64,000 nucleotides of DNA. Source: Schauerella fraxinea (GTDB lineage: Bacteria; Pseudomonadota; Gammaproteobacteria; Burkholderiales; Burkholderiaceae_B). Shown here in pieces: positions 37,901 through 46,679 of the stretch. The notes under the pieces are model-generated. The model did no database searches. It was not told the DNA's origin and saw only the letters and a program-made list of their open reading frames with translations. The stretch's first letter is position 1, and the number at the start of each line of letters is the position of its first letter. The DNA lies in assembly GCA_030849965.1 (NCBI GenBank), contig JAVDKL010000003.1, positions 1 through 64,000 of the forward strand, read 5' to 3'. A program made the translations under genes and the position numbers.

Positions 37901-40191
37901 TGATCGACAGCACCGCCGTCGGCGGCAGCGTAACGGGTACTGCGGGCAACATCGTGATCAACGGCACCGGTATTGCCTTGAACAACCAGGCGGCGGGTGC
38001 CACGATCAACGTGACCAATACCACCGTAACCGCCAATGGCGTGGGTGCGGCCGGCATCAGTTCGTTGGGCGCCAACGGCAACATCGATATCACCGGCGGC
38101 ACGATCAACGCCACCGGCGCCAATGGCGTGGGCGTGTTGGTCGGCAGCGCGGGCATGTTGACGATGTCCAATGCATCGATCAACACCTCGGGCAATTTCT
38201 CGCGGGGCGTGGTGCTCGATAGCGGCGCCACGGCTTCTTTGATGGGCGGCGAAATCACATCGAACGGGACCGGCTCTTCAGCCCTGTTCGTGACCGGCCC
38301 CACGGGCGCCGCCACCGTGACCGGCACGTCGCTCACCAGCAGCGCCGGCGTGGGCGCCACCTCGAATGCGGGCGGCGCGATTGCGTTGAACGGTACGCGC
38401 ATCAACGCGGCCAGCAGCGCGGTTGCCATCACCGATACGGTGGGCAGCGGCAACCTGGCGACGGTGTCGGTCAATGGCGGCACGCTCAACGCGCAAGCGG
38501 GTAATGCGATCGACGTGAATGGTGCCCGCGCCAATATCGACATCAGCAACGGTGCGCAGCTGACGGCGTCGACCGGCACGCTGCTCAACTTCAGCAACGG
38601 TGCGCAGGCCAATGTCAACGTCGACAATACCCAGCTCGTGGGTAACCTGATCGCCGATGCAAGCAGCACGGGTGTCGTGAATCTGCGCCGTGGCACGTCG
38701 TTGACGGGTTTCATCGATCCGGTGTCGTTGACCATCGACAACACCAGCGCATGGAACGTGACCGCCAGTTCATTGCTCGACAATCTGAGCAATGCCGGTA
38801 CGGTCGCTTTCGTCGCACCCACGGCCAACCCCGCGCTGGCCTCGAGCTACAAGACGATCACCGCGACCAACTACGTCGGCAACAACGGCACCATTGCACT
38901 CAATACGTTTCTGGGTACCGATAGCTCGCCCACCGATCGCGTGATCATCAACGGCGGCACCGCCACCGGAAGCACCGGCCTGAAGGTCAACAACACCGGT
39001 GGCATGGGTGGCTTGACGACCGGCAACGGCATCAACGTGGTGCAGACGACCAATGGCGGCACCACCGCAGCCAACGCCTTCCGTCTGGCCGCGCCCGTGC
39101 AGGCCGGCGCCTACGAATACTTGCTGTATCGCGGCGGCAGCGACAGCGCCGACAACTACTACCTGCGCTCGTCCTTGGGCGACGCGACCACCCCGGGCGG
39201 CGGCACCTCGCCCTCCGCACCGGTGGCGTATCGTCCCGGCGTCGCCGGCTATGTCATGACGCCGACGTTGAACCTGGATTATGGCTTTGCGAATCTGGGC
39301 CGACTGCAAGAGCGTGTGGGCGACATCGCCAGCACGGAACTCAAGCAGAAGGGCAATACCGACGGCGTGTGGGGCCGTATTGGCGGATCGGGCTTGCAAG
39401 CCGATGCCGGTCGGTTCTCGGTGCATCAACAAACGTTCTTCATGCAGTTCGGCAAGGACTGGACCCTGTCGCAGGCCCCCGACGGCGGCAGCACGCACGC
39501 CGGCGTGACGGCCAGCCTGAGCACCTCGGACGCGAAATTCCGCGATGATCAGCGCGACCTGAACATGAACCTGTCGAACAACGTGGGCAAGGTGAATACG
39601 CAGGCGCAAAGCTTGGGCGGCTACTACACCAAGTATGCGAAGGACGGCAGCTACTGGGATTCGGTGGCGCAGGTCACCCACTACCGCAACAAGTACAGCG
39701 ATGTGTACGGCGGTGGCGATACGCAAAACGGCGCCGGCATTGCCCTGTCGCAGGAAGTGGGCAAGCCCTTCGCGTTGGGCAGCACGATGGCGATCGAGCC
39801 GCAGGCGCAGTTGGTTTATCAATACCTGAAGCTCAGCCGCTTCAACGATGGCGTGTCGGATGTGTCGGGCGCCAGCGACAACGCGTTGCGCGGCCGGTTG
39901 GGCGTGCGATTGTTTGCGCCGAGTCTGGACAACGCCGATCGCACCGGTGCAGGCACGCCTTACGTCACGTTGGATGTGTTGCACGACTTTGTGTCGCCGC
40001 GCAGCGTGCGGGTCGACGGCGCCAACATCAGCCCGGACTTCGGCCGCACGTGGGGTGAAGTGGGCGTAGGCATCAGTTCGAGTATCGGCAAGGGTGGGCA
40101 GCTCTATGCCGTCACGAAGCTGTCCAAGAACCTGGGCGGTGAAGACCGTCGCGGCGTCTTCGGGCAGGTGGGGTACCGCTACAGCTGGTAA
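34972..40191 (+). CDS. Large autotransporter adhesin with ESPR signal and pertactin-like barrel
   Basis: Type Va autotransporter of 1739 residues. Residues 1-24 are an ESPR (MNQLHRVLWNTARQQYVVTS) followed by a long signal ending near LVLAS. The passenger (about 75-1400) is rich in G, A, N, T and short strands of the NNGTL/NSGTI/GTINVNG type, as in a beta-helix. Two cysteines lie close to the mature N-terminus. The C-terminal barrel (about 1450-1739) has VWGRIGGSG, GGYYTKYAKDGSYWDSV, RLGVRLFAP and GRTWGEVGVG, and ends in YRYSW. Probably surface adhesion or biofilm; receptor unknown. No protease triad was recognised. A strong terminator follows. Confidence 0.94.
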   Translation: MNQLHRVLWNTARQQYVVTSELARGRTKSASTSTAGAVASLSTTSGAVRTGLSALSRALVIVGLCAPGLVLASTCATGTGTESAPAGGACTIGDYDTPINQNGVGGAVITAGDNVTLRGMGNYGSGYSGNTTVPASSLTPVTGSFNSNELSMGSQTTAVSQRNPATGTNVIYQTFDSRAFVDRSNADKTFNQFSDVNGDQYINASFGKVEASGGTLNVNLGNTPTAAPSSNAIMMTAKQTYLTSADGTGSANSAVNWQSRNAINLGIDPGLPTPDVNGNLLVEIPVTTYAGTVAFNGTNYAVNNASQLAAYNDVLVAALQNGQLTSQQAYNDAFNSAFSTRLEAVTYSTNTTAGDFTRIPNGDRYAILAQGARASATIGTGAQIDIERASGAVKATNGALVTNNGTLSGNVITQVAQIESGARFVNSASGVVSSGYLAGDKLNTATAMPFYYTGSGVMATGAGTTVQNSGVINTAGFGYLYNTSTGLGLANGASGNNNGNINVGVNPDYVTDVIGVNVSGGSSFVNAADGTIYIGRAAQYSLSDPSVEVSTFAPTYGVRIMDTGDSAINAGQITIGSKTQNAVAMYSTAPQQSLLLNSGTIDINGAAGGTPLANIGILADDNGAAGTGAIARNAGTINVNGVNGVGIKVNANPNAQANAESTGTINVNGTADPASGTRNFGVWVDGAGAVANISGGLNLVGTGAIGAFAQDGGTINIANGAEPKFLSSSDQIGAYASGAGSTINVAANALDVSTARSTMFRVADGATFNGAASSLNVSGEDARGVVGTGLGTTVSTGASAYTVTGATGANGGPVAIAIEGGANGTIEAASSVRLNSTGAIAGIVDGQAFDITGAAAGTPLSTTLTNNAVIQSSTPGTTGFIARNRGTLVNNNTVALTGPGSTGVIVGSEGTVRNTGTISVANGNGALVQGARANLINDGTIQAADGIAAVHLTGPGASVAFSGAGLIDAGGTADGILIDSTAVGGSVTGTAGNIVINGTGIALNNQAAGATINVTNTTVTANGVGAAGISSLGANGNIDITGGTINATGANGVGVLVGSAGMLTMSNASINTSGNFSRGVVLDSGATASLMGGEITSNGTGSSALFVTGPTGAATVTGTSLTSSAGVGATSNAGGAIALNGTRINAASSAVAITDTVGSGNLATVSVNGGTLNAQAGNAIDVNGARANIDISNGAQLTASTGTLLNFSNGAQANVNVDNTQLVGNLIADASSTGVVNLRRGTSLTGFIDPVSLTIDNTSAWNVTASSLLDNLSNAGTVAFVAPTANPALASSYKTITATNYVGNNGTIALNTFLGTDSSPTDRVIINGGTATGSTGLKVNNTGGMGGLTTGNGINVVQTTNGGTTAANAFRLAAPVQAGAYEYLLYRGGSDSADNYYLRSSLGDATTPGGGTSPSAPVAYRPGVAGYVMTPTLNLDYGFANLGRLQERVGDIASTELKQKGNTDGVWGRIGGSGLQADAGRFSVHQQTFFMQFGKDWTLSQAPDGGSTHAGVTASLSTSDAKFRDDQRDLNMNLSNNVGKVNTQAQSLGGYYTKYAKDGSYWDSVAQVTHYRNKYSDVYGGGDTQNGAGIALSQEVGKPFALGSTMAIEPQAQLVYQYLKLSRFNDGVSDVSGASDNALRGRLGVRLFAPSLDNADRTGAGTPYVTLDVLHDFVSPRSVRVDGANISPDFGRTWGEVGVGISSSIGKGGQLYAVTKLSKNLGGEDRRGVFGQVGYRYSW

Positions 40192-40212
40192 GGGTGTGGG
40201 AAGGCGGTACCT

Positions 40213-40246
40213 TGACGCGGGCCTTAGGGTCCGCGTCATTTTTTTT
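40213..40246 (+). terminator. Rho-independent terminator of the autotransporter gene
   Basis: TGACGCGG pairs with CCGCGTCA around a ten-base spacer, directly followed by eight T. It begins 22 bp after the autotransporter stop codon and separates it from the second signalling system. Confidence 0.92.
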
Positions 40247-40284
40247 GTCGATCAAGCAGGGATCCGACCGAGAACAGGCAGTGT

Positions 40285-40303
40285 AGAATTAGCAATCATT
40301 TTC
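40285..40303 (+). promoter_or_regulatory. Fur-box-like site ahead of the second ECF sigma gene
   Basis: The 19-mer ending AATCATTTTC matches about 12 of 19 positions of the Fur consensus, with a nearly perfect right half. It lies 32 bp before the sigma start, the same place as in the first system. This suggests iron repression of both. Confidence 0.55.
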
Positions 40304-40334
40304 ATTCACAAAGCCGATCGCGGCCTGCCAGCTC

Positions 40335-40841
40335 ATGTCCTCGTCCGCTTTCCGCGATGATGTTCATCACATCTATCAGGCGCACCATCCTTGGCTGCAC
40401 GGCATTCTTCGTCGCAAGCTGGGCAACGCCAGCGATGCCGCCGACGTTGCCCACGACACGTTCGAGCGCTTGCTGCGGGCTGAGCTTGCCGCGCCGTTGC
40501 TCGAGCCGCGTGCCTACTTGCGTACGATCGCCGATCGGCTCATTGTTGGTCGCGCGCGACGGGGCGCGATCGAGTCAGCCTACCTGGAAACCTTGGCGGC
40601 ATTGCCGCAGTCTGTGACGCCCTCGCCTGAACATCGTCTGGAGATTCTCGAGACGCTCACGCAGATCATGGGGCTGCTGGACGGACTGACGCAAACCAGC
40701 CGGCGTATTTTTCTCCTGGTGCAGCTCGATGGGCATTCATACGAGGACATCGGCGTCATGTTGGGCATGACGGCAAACGCAGTTCAGAAATCGTTTGCGC
40801 GCGCGCTGGTGCGCTGCTACAGCGCGATCTACGACGCATGA
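40335..40841 (+). CDS. ECF (FecI-type) RNA polymerase sigma factor (second system)
   Basis: Sigma factor of 168 residues. Region 2 contains HHPWLHGILRRKLGN and DVAHDTFERLL. Region 4 ends with a helix-turn-helix near YEDIGVMLGMTANAVQKSFARAL. Stop and next start overlap (ATGA), so it is translationally coupled to the FecR-like gene. Related to the sigma factor at 9.5 kb but clearly diverged, so the two systems probably serve different siderophores. Confidence 0.91.
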   Translation: MSSSAFRDDVHHIYQAHHPWLHGILRRKLGNASDAADVAHDTFERLLRAELAAPLLEPRAYLRTIADRLIVGRARRGAIESAYLETLAALPQSVTPSPEHRLEILETLTQIMGLLDGLTQTSRRIFLLVQLDGHSYEDIGVMLGMTANAVQKSFARALVRCYSAIYDA

Positions 40842-41848
40842 CCGGCGAGGTCGTCCGCCCGCTCGTGCCTGAGCGCGAGCCGCTCGATGCGCGCGTGATT
40901 TCGCGGGCTGCCGAGTGGGTGGCCAGGCTGCACGGCGGCGGCAGCGAAGCAGACGTGGCGGCGTGCGCGCGCTGGCGCCAAGCGGATCCTGATCATGAGT
41001 TGGCGTGGCAACGCATGACGGGACTTGCCCGGGATATCGCCGCACGCGCCGAACCCATCGGAGCCGGCGTGGCATCGCAAACGTTGCGGCACGCGGCGCA
41101 CCAGAATGCGCGGCGGCGCGCGTTGCACTGGATGCTCGCCACGGGCGGCGTGGGTCTGGGCGCGAGCGCGTTTGCCGTGCGCGAACCGATGAAGGTCTGG
41201 CGCGCCGATCTGCGCACGGTTCGCGGCGAACGACGCGTGGCGACCCTGGACGATGGGACACGTGTTGAACTCAACACGGACAGCGCCATCGATGTGCTCA
41301 TGAGCGCCGCTCGCCGGGAGATTGTGCTGATCGCCGGTGAGATCGTCGTGACGACGGGCCGAGACGAAACCAGGCGGCCGTTTGCGGTACGCACCCGAAA
41401 CGGGCTTGTGCGGCCGATAGGTACGCGCTTTCAGGTGCGCGAGATGCCCGCGCCCGATGGTCTGGTCAGAGTGGCGGTGTTTGACGGCGAAGTCGATGTA
41501 GTGCCCGTCGACGCGGCTCTGACACCTTTGCGTGTGCATGCCGGGCAGCAAACCGAATTTTCGCGCTTGCACGCGACGCCCGCAGTGTCCGCTTTGGAAA
41601 CGACGCTGGCTTGGGGGCACGGCATGCTGGTGGCCGACGAAATGCCGTTGGGCGATTTCATCGCCGAGTTGAGCCGATATCGAACGGGATTTCTCCGTTG
41701 CGATCCCGCCGTTGCGGCGTTGCCGGTTATTGGCGCGTTTCCCCTCGACGATACCGATCGGGTTTTGGCGATGCTGCCGCACGTGCTGCCCGTGCGCGTG
41801 CACAGTGTGACGCGGTACTGGGTGACCGTGGGATCTGCGAAGTTGTAA
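40838..41848 (+). CDS. FecR-family anti-sigma/signal-transducing membrane protein (second system)
   Basis: Protein of 336 residues. The cytoplasmic N-terminal segment has AAEWVARLHGGGSEADVAAC and CARWRQADPDHELAWQRM. A short hydrophobic stretch near 100-118 (LHWMLATGGVGLGASAFAV) is the likely membrane helix and, with two preceding arginines, could even be a twin-arginine-like insertion signal. FecR domain: RGERRVATLDDGTRVELNTDS. C-terminal STN-like part: LGDFIAELSRYRTGFLRCDP. Start overlaps the sigma stop. Expected to transmit receptor occupancy to the sigma factor. Confidence 0.9.
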   Translation: MTGEVVRPLVPEREPLDARVISRAAEWVARLHGGGSEADVAACARWRQADPDHELAWQRMTGLARDIAARAEPIGAGVASQTLRHAAHQNARRRALHWMLATGGVGLGASAFAVREPMKVWRADLRTVRGERRVATLDDGTRVELNTDSAIDVLMSAARREIVLIAGEIVVTTGRDETRRPFAVRTRNGLVRPIGTRFQVREMPAPDGLVRVAVFDGEVDVVPVDAALTPLRVHAGQQTEFSRLHATPAVSALETTLAWGHGMLVADEMPLGDFIAELSRYRTGFLRCDPAVAALPVIGAFPLDDTDRVLAMLPHVLPVRVHSVTRYWVTVGSAKL

Positions 41849-41938
41849 CGATATCGGCGGAATGTCATCTCCTGAGCGTCATCAATGGAAAGCGCACGTG
41901 TGTTTGCACCGTCGCTCTCCACTACGTCAGGAATGTCT

Positions 41939-44410
41939 ATGTCACCCCGTCTCCAGGCTGCCGCGCGTCGGCATTATTTCCATCGAGCGTCACGCCGCGT
42001 GCCAGGTATGCAGCCAACACGATTTGCCTTATTGCTCGGCATGGGCGTCCTTGCTTCGGGCATGGCGCTGACGATGCCGGCGACGGCCTATGCGCAAGCG
42101 GTACGAAGCTTCGACGTACCGCCTGGCGGGCTGAGCCGCGCGTTGGGTGTGTTTGGGGCGCAGGCCGGCTTGATGGTGGCCGCGGATCCGGTCCTCACCG
42201 CGAACAAGAGCACATCGGGATTGACTGGCGCCTATGGCACGCAGGAGGGGCTGGCGCGCTTGTTGGCCGGCACGGGCTTGCGTGCCGTGGGACGAGGCGA
42301 GGGCGGTTATGTGCTCGCGCCCGTTTCTGCCGAGGGATCGGTGTCCACCCTGGCGCCGGTGACGGTCACCGGCGCAACGGACAGCGCGGCAAGCGAAGGC
42401 ACCGGTTCTTATACGGTTGCGTCGACTCAAGCGGCAACGAAGCTGCCGCTGTCGTTGCGCGAGACGCCGCAGTCGGTCACAGTGATCACGCGTCAGCGGA
42501 TGGACGACGCAGCGATGGTCAATCTCGATGACGTGGTCAACGATACGCCCGGCCTGACGCTGCGTCGCGTGGGACCTGAGCGGCCCTTGATCTATTCGCG
42601 TGGCTTCCAGGTCAAGAGTCTGATGTTCGATGGGCTGCCGACAAGCTATGACGGCGACTTCGTGGCGTCGCCCAACCTGGCCATGTACGATCGCGTGGAA
42701 GTGGTCCGCGGCGCAACCGGGTTGATGCAAGGCGCGGGAACGCCTTCGGCCAGCCTGAATCTGGTGCGCAAACGTCCAACACAGACGCCTCGCCTGGGTA
42801 TCACCGCAAGTGCAGGCAGCTGGGAGAATTACAGCGCCGAACTCGACGCCGCCGGACCGATGAATTCCGCAGGCACCTTGCGCGGGCGCGGCGTGGTGAC
42901 TTATCAGAACACCAATAGCTTCCGTTCAGTGGAGTCGCGCGAGAATAGTCTGCTCTACGGCATTCTCGAAGCGGATGTGTCCGACCGCACCATGGTCACC
43001 GTGGGGGGCTACTACCAGAATGCCAACAACAATACGAGTTGGGGGTCGCTGCCGGTATCGGGCGACGGCAGCGATCTGCATTTCAAGCGGTCCACGTTTC
43101 TGGGCAATGACTGGGAGTATTGGGACAAGGACACGACAAGCCTTTTCGGCGAGATCGATCATCGGTTGGGCGGGGGCTGGAAGGTGCGGCTGGCGGCGAC
43201 CAAAAACTGGACGCAGCAAGCCGATCTTGCTTCATTCATCACCGGCACAAATGGGGCCTGGATTCAACGCACCGGCCTGCAGGATTCGACCTATACCCAG
43301 GACAGCTACGATATTTTCGCCAGCGGCCCTTTCAGCGCCTTCGGCCGCAGTCACGAACTGGTGCTGGGTGGCAGCATTCGCAAATCGCTGTCCGACAATA
43401 AGGGCGGGTATGCCCCAAACCGAACCAATGTCGACATCTTCAATTGGGACCCGCACCGTTATCCGAAGCCCTCGGTCAGTTACAGCTATGGCGCGCTCAC
43501 CGAGACCGAGCAACAAAGCACTTATCTGACGACTCGGCTCAATCTGGCCGACCCATTGAAGCTGATCGTGGGCGCCCGCTACGACTGGTTCGACATGCAT
43601 CAGGCCTTTTTGACTGGCGACGACACGTCCTACAAGGTCAATGCCAATCTGACGCGTTATGCCGGCTTGATCTACGACCTGGATGACCATCATTCGGTAT
43701 ACGTGAGCTACACCGATATCTTCGAGCCGCAGAACTCGCGCGACACCGCGGGCAATGTGCTCGTGCCGATCAAGGGCAAGAACTACGAAATCGGCGTCAA
43801 GGGCGAGTATTTCGGTGGCGATCTGAACACCAGTCTGGCGTTGTTCCAGATCGATCAGCAGAATCGTGCCCGTGAACTTGCGGATCAGAACAGTTGCCCG
43901 ACGTTTCCCGCGAACTACTGCTACGAGGCCTCCGGGAAGGTACGCAGCCAGGGGGTGGATATGGAAGTCAATGGTGCCCTGACCTCCAATTGGCAGGTGG
44001 GCGCAGGCTACACCTACACCCAAGCCACCTATAAGCGCGACGCCAATCCGGATAACGTGGGTGAGCGCTTCGACACCAGCTTGCCGCGCCACATGCTCAA
44101 ACTGAGCACGCTGTACCGCTTCGGCGGCGCATTGGAACGATGGCGCGTTGGCGCCCGCGCGTCGTGGCAAAGCGAGATCTATCAACAAGGAATGTCGCAG
44201 GGCCGTCCATTCCGGGTTCAACAGAATGGCTATGCGTTGGCCGATGCCATGGTGGGTTACCAGGCCACCAAAAACATCGACCTGCAGTTGAACCTGCGCA
44301 ATATCTTCGATAAGTCGTATTACGCCGGCATCGCCGCACTGCCCGTTGGGGGACGCAGCGTCTACGGTGAGCCGCGCAGCATCATGCTGACGATGCGCGG
44401 AACGTGGTGA
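41939..44410 (+). CDS. TonB-dependent siderophore receptor with signalling domain (second system)
   Basis: Outer-membrane receptor of 823 residues from the ATG at 41939, placed after TCAGGA; an ATG at 41933 or 41885 is possible. The signal region is long and arginine-rich, and ends near AYAQA. STN signalling domain about 53-130 (VPPGGLSRALGVFGAQAGLM). Plug about 160-275 with LRETPQSVTVITRQRMDD and DRVEVVRGATGLMQGAGTPS, typical of the FpvA/FoxA/FauA receptor group for hydroxamate or catechol-type siderophores. C-terminal residue is tryptophan. The 90-bp gap after fecR would contain the sigma-dependent promoter. No siderophore synthesis genes are present. Confidence 0.93.
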   Translation: MSPRLQAAARRHYFHRASRRVPGMQPTRFALLLGMGVLASGMALTMPATAYAQAVRSFDVPPGGLSRALGVFGAQAGLMVAADPVLTANKSTSGLTGAYGTQEGLARLLAGTGLRAVGRGEGGYVLAPVSAEGSVSTLAPVTVTGATDSAASEGTGSYTVASTQAATKLPLSLRETPQSVTVITRQRMDDAAMVNLDDVVNDTPGLTLRRVGPERPLIYSRGFQVKSLMFDGLPTSYDGDFVASPNLAMYDRVEVVRGATGLMQGAGTPSASLNLVRKRPTQTPRLGITASAGSWENYSAELDAAGPMNSAGTLRGRGVVTYQNTNSFRSVESRENSLLYGILEADVSDRTMVTVGGYYQNANNNTSWGSLPVSGDGSDLHFKRSTFLGNDWEYWDKDTTSLFGEIDHRLGGGWKVRLAATKNWTQQADLASFITGTNGAWIQRTGLQDSTYTQDSYDIFASGPFSAFGRSHELVLGGSIRKSLSDNKGGYAPNRTNVDIFNWDPHRYPKPSVSYSYGALTETEQQSTYLTTRLNLADPLKLIVGARYDWFDMHQAFLTGDDTSYKVNANLTRYAGLIYDLDDHHSVYVSYTDIFEPQNSRDTAGNVLVPIKGKNYEIGVKGEYFGGDLNTSLALFQIDQQNRARELADQNSCPTFPANYCYEASGKVRSQGVDMEVNGALTSNWQVGAGYTYTQATYKRDANPDNVGERFDTSLPRHMLKLSTLYRFGGALERWRVGARASWQSEIYQQGMSQGRPFRVQQNGYALADAMVGYQATKNIDLQLNLRNIFDKSYYAGIAALPVGGRSVYGEPRSIMLTMRGTW

Positions 44411-44483
44411 TCGCAGATAATGAGCACCAAGCCCCTTGACTGCGTGCGGCGGGCCATGCGATTGAACCGGCCGCCGCCACCCC

Positions 44484-45419
44484 ATGCTGAACCTGCGCCA
44501 GATCGAAGTCTTTCACGCCATCATGACCACCGGCTCTTTGAGCGAAGCGGGGCGGGTGCTGTGCGTGTCCCAACCGGCCATCAGCCGGGTGCTGGCCAGT
44601 GCCGAGAATCGCTTGAAGTTTCTGTTGTTCGAACGCGTGAAAGGGCGCTTGCAACCGACACCCGAAGCGCGATTGCTCTTTGCCGAAGCGATCGAGATCC
44701 AGGAGGGTGTGAAGCGCTTCAACATTCTCGCGCAGCGCATGACCGAAGGCATGGTCGGCCAGTTGAGCATCGTCTCCAGCCCAACCTATAGCGAATGGCT
44801 CGTGCCGCGCACGATCGGCCGCTTTCGCGCGCGGCACCCGGATGTGCAGATCAAGTACCGGTCGCTCTCCTACGATCTGATCGTGGCGCAGGTGCTGTTG
44901 GGTCATGCCGATCTGGGCATTCTTTCTACCGAGCCCACGCAGGGCGGCAGCCTCGCCGCCAAGGAGATCGGGCAGAGCGAAGTGGTGTGCGCGCTGCCGG
45001 TGGGCCACGCCTTGGCGCAGCATGCCGTGATTGCGCCCGGCGATCTGGTGGGGCACACCTTCATCGGCTTCAATCCGAATTCGCCGTATGGGCAATTGAC
45101 CAACGATTTTCTGAAGCTGAGCGCCGGCCCGCGCATTCCCGATATCGAAGCCACCTCCACCCCTGAAGCAGTGGCATTGGTGCGCCAGGGGGTAGGCGTG
45201 GCGCTGATCGATCCGTATGGGCTGCCGCCCGGTCCGCTGGATGACATCGTGCTCAAACGCATCGATCCTGCACCCACGCACAAGATCTACGTGGTGCATG
45301 CGCGCACGCAGCCGTTGTCCAATCTCGCCAAAGGTTTCATGGCAACGTTGCGTCATGTGCTCCAGAACGACCATTCGCCGTTGGACGCCATGATCCCGCG
45401 CGTTCCAGGTCCGGGTTAA
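44484..45419 (+). CDS. LysR-family regulator of the D-amino-acid cluster
   Basis: Regulator of 311 residues with N-terminal MLNLRQIEVFHAIMTTGSLSEAG and VSQPAISRVLASAE as winged helix, and a substrate-binding-like C-terminal domain (FIGFNPNSPYGQLTNDF). It resembles the OccR/NocR/CatM-like amino acid and opine group. Positioned 255 bp upstream of and co-oriented with the carbamoylase operon, which it most likely controls. Starts at an ATG close after the second receptor gene. Confidence 0.88.
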   Translation: MLNLRQIEVFHAIMTTGSLSEAGRVLCVSQPAISRVLASAENRLKFLLFERVKGRLQPTPEARLLFAEAIEIQEGVKRFNILAQRMTEGMVGQLSIVSSPTYSEWLVPRTIGRFRARHPDVQIKYRSLSYDLIVAQVLLGHADLGILSTEPTQGGSLAAKEIGQSEVVCALPVGHALAQHAVIAPGDLVGHTFIGFNPNSPYGQLTNDFLKLSAGPRIPDIEATSTPEAVALVRQGVGVALIDPYGLPPGPLDDIVLKRIDPAPTHKIYVVHARTQPLSNLAKGFMATLRHVLQNDHSPLDAMIPRVPGPG

Positions 45420-45674
45420 CCCGGAAGTGCGTTGCGGATCGTCGAAATTGCGGCGGTCGCAACGATCACTGTTTGAGGGGTATCCCCCACATCGTGTTAT
45501 CGACAAGGGCGACATGTCCGAGTCACAACACCTGTAAAACCAATATAAAACAACGTATTAGCGCGTTCGTCCCGATTGTTGCGGTGCATCGTCACCGCGC
45601 AGCGGACGCGATTTACGCGCGCCGATGCGCGCGGCATGATCCAGGCTTGTCTCCTCTCTTGCAGGCTGTCGATC

Positions 45675-46667
45675 ATGTCCAGAAACATCACCGTTGCCGC
45701 GGCTCAGCTCGGGCCCATTCAAAAAGCCGAAGGCCGCGATGTGGCTGTGGGCCGCATGGTGCGCTTGCTCGAGCACGCGCATCGGCGCGGTGCACAAGTG
45801 GTGGTGTTTCCCGAACTCGCGCTGACGACTTTTTTCCCGCGCTGGTACCACGAAGATCGCGCCGAGGCCGATCGCTGGTTTGAGGAAACGTTGCCGTCGC
45901 CTGCCACCCAACCCTTGTTCGATGCGATCCGCAAATACGGCATCACGATTCAATTGGGCTACGGCGAGATCGCCAATGAGGCCGACGACACCGGCGTGGT
46001 GCGGCGGCGTCACTTCAACACCTCGGTGGTGATCGCGCCGTCGGGCGACATCATTCTCAAGTACCGCAAGGTGCACCTGCCGGGGCACGTCGAGTACGCG
46101 CCCACGCGCACGGTCCAGCATCTGGAGAAACGCTACTTCGAAGTGGGCAATCTGGGCTTCCCGGTGGTGCGCGCACCGGCAGGCGATCTGGATGGCGTCA
46201 ACATGGGCATGCTCATCTGCAACGATCGGCGCTGGCCTGAAGCCTGGCGGGTGCTGGGTCTGCAGCAAGTGGAGCTCGTCATGCTCGGCTACAACACGCC
46301 CAGCCTGAACATGGAAAACCGCGGCTTCGAAGCGCACCACCTGCGTGTGATTCACTCGCAGTTATCGATTCAGGCGGGTTGCTATCAAAACAGCTGCTTC
46401 GCTGTGGCGGTGGCCAAAGCCGGTACCGAAGACGGTCATGAGCTGTTTGGCCATTCGGTCATCGTCAATCCGCAGGGCGAGATCATGGCGCAGGCCACGA
46501 GCTGGAGCGATGAGCTGATCGTTGCCGATTGCGATCTGGATATGTGCCAGCTCGGGCGCTCGACCATCTTCAACTTCGAGGCGCACCGCCGCGTTGAAGC
46601 CTACCGCCGCATCACCGAGCAAACGGGCAGCGTGGCGCCGCCCGTGTGGACGCCGCCCGCCGCATAA
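45675..46667 (+). CDS. N-carbamoyl-D-amino-acid hydrolase (nitrilase superfamily)
   Basis: Carbon-nitrogen hydrolase of 330 residues from the ATG at 45675; an upstream open extension lacks similarity. The catalytic triad is visible: glutamate in FPELALTTFFPRW, lysine in LKYRKVHLPGH and cysteine in MLICNDRRWPEAWR. The CNDRRWPE motif is characteristic of N-carbamoyl-D-amino-acid amidohydrolases, which release D-amino acid, ammonia and CO2. Genes downstream for a D-aminoacylase and a PLP dehydratase fit D-amino acid use. No hydantoinase gene was seen, so the natural substrate may differ. Confidence 0.9.
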   Translation: MSRNITVAAAQLGPIQKAEGRDVAVGRMVRLLEHAHRRGAQVVVFPELALTTFFPRWYHEDRAEADRWFEETLPSPATQPLFDAIRKYGITIQLGYGEIANEADDTGVVRRRHFNTSVVIAPSGDIILKYRKVHLPGHVEYAPTRTVQHLEKRYFEVGNLGFPVVRAPAGDLDGVNMGMLICNDRRWPEAWRVLGLQQVELVMLGYNTPSLNMENRGFEAHHLRVIHSQLSIQAGCYQNSCFAVAVAKAGTEDGHELFGHSVIVNPQGEIMAQATSWSDELIVADCDLDMCQLGRSTIFNFEAHRRVEAYRRITEQTGSVAPPVWTPPAA

Positions 46668-46679
46668 GGGCACATTCCC

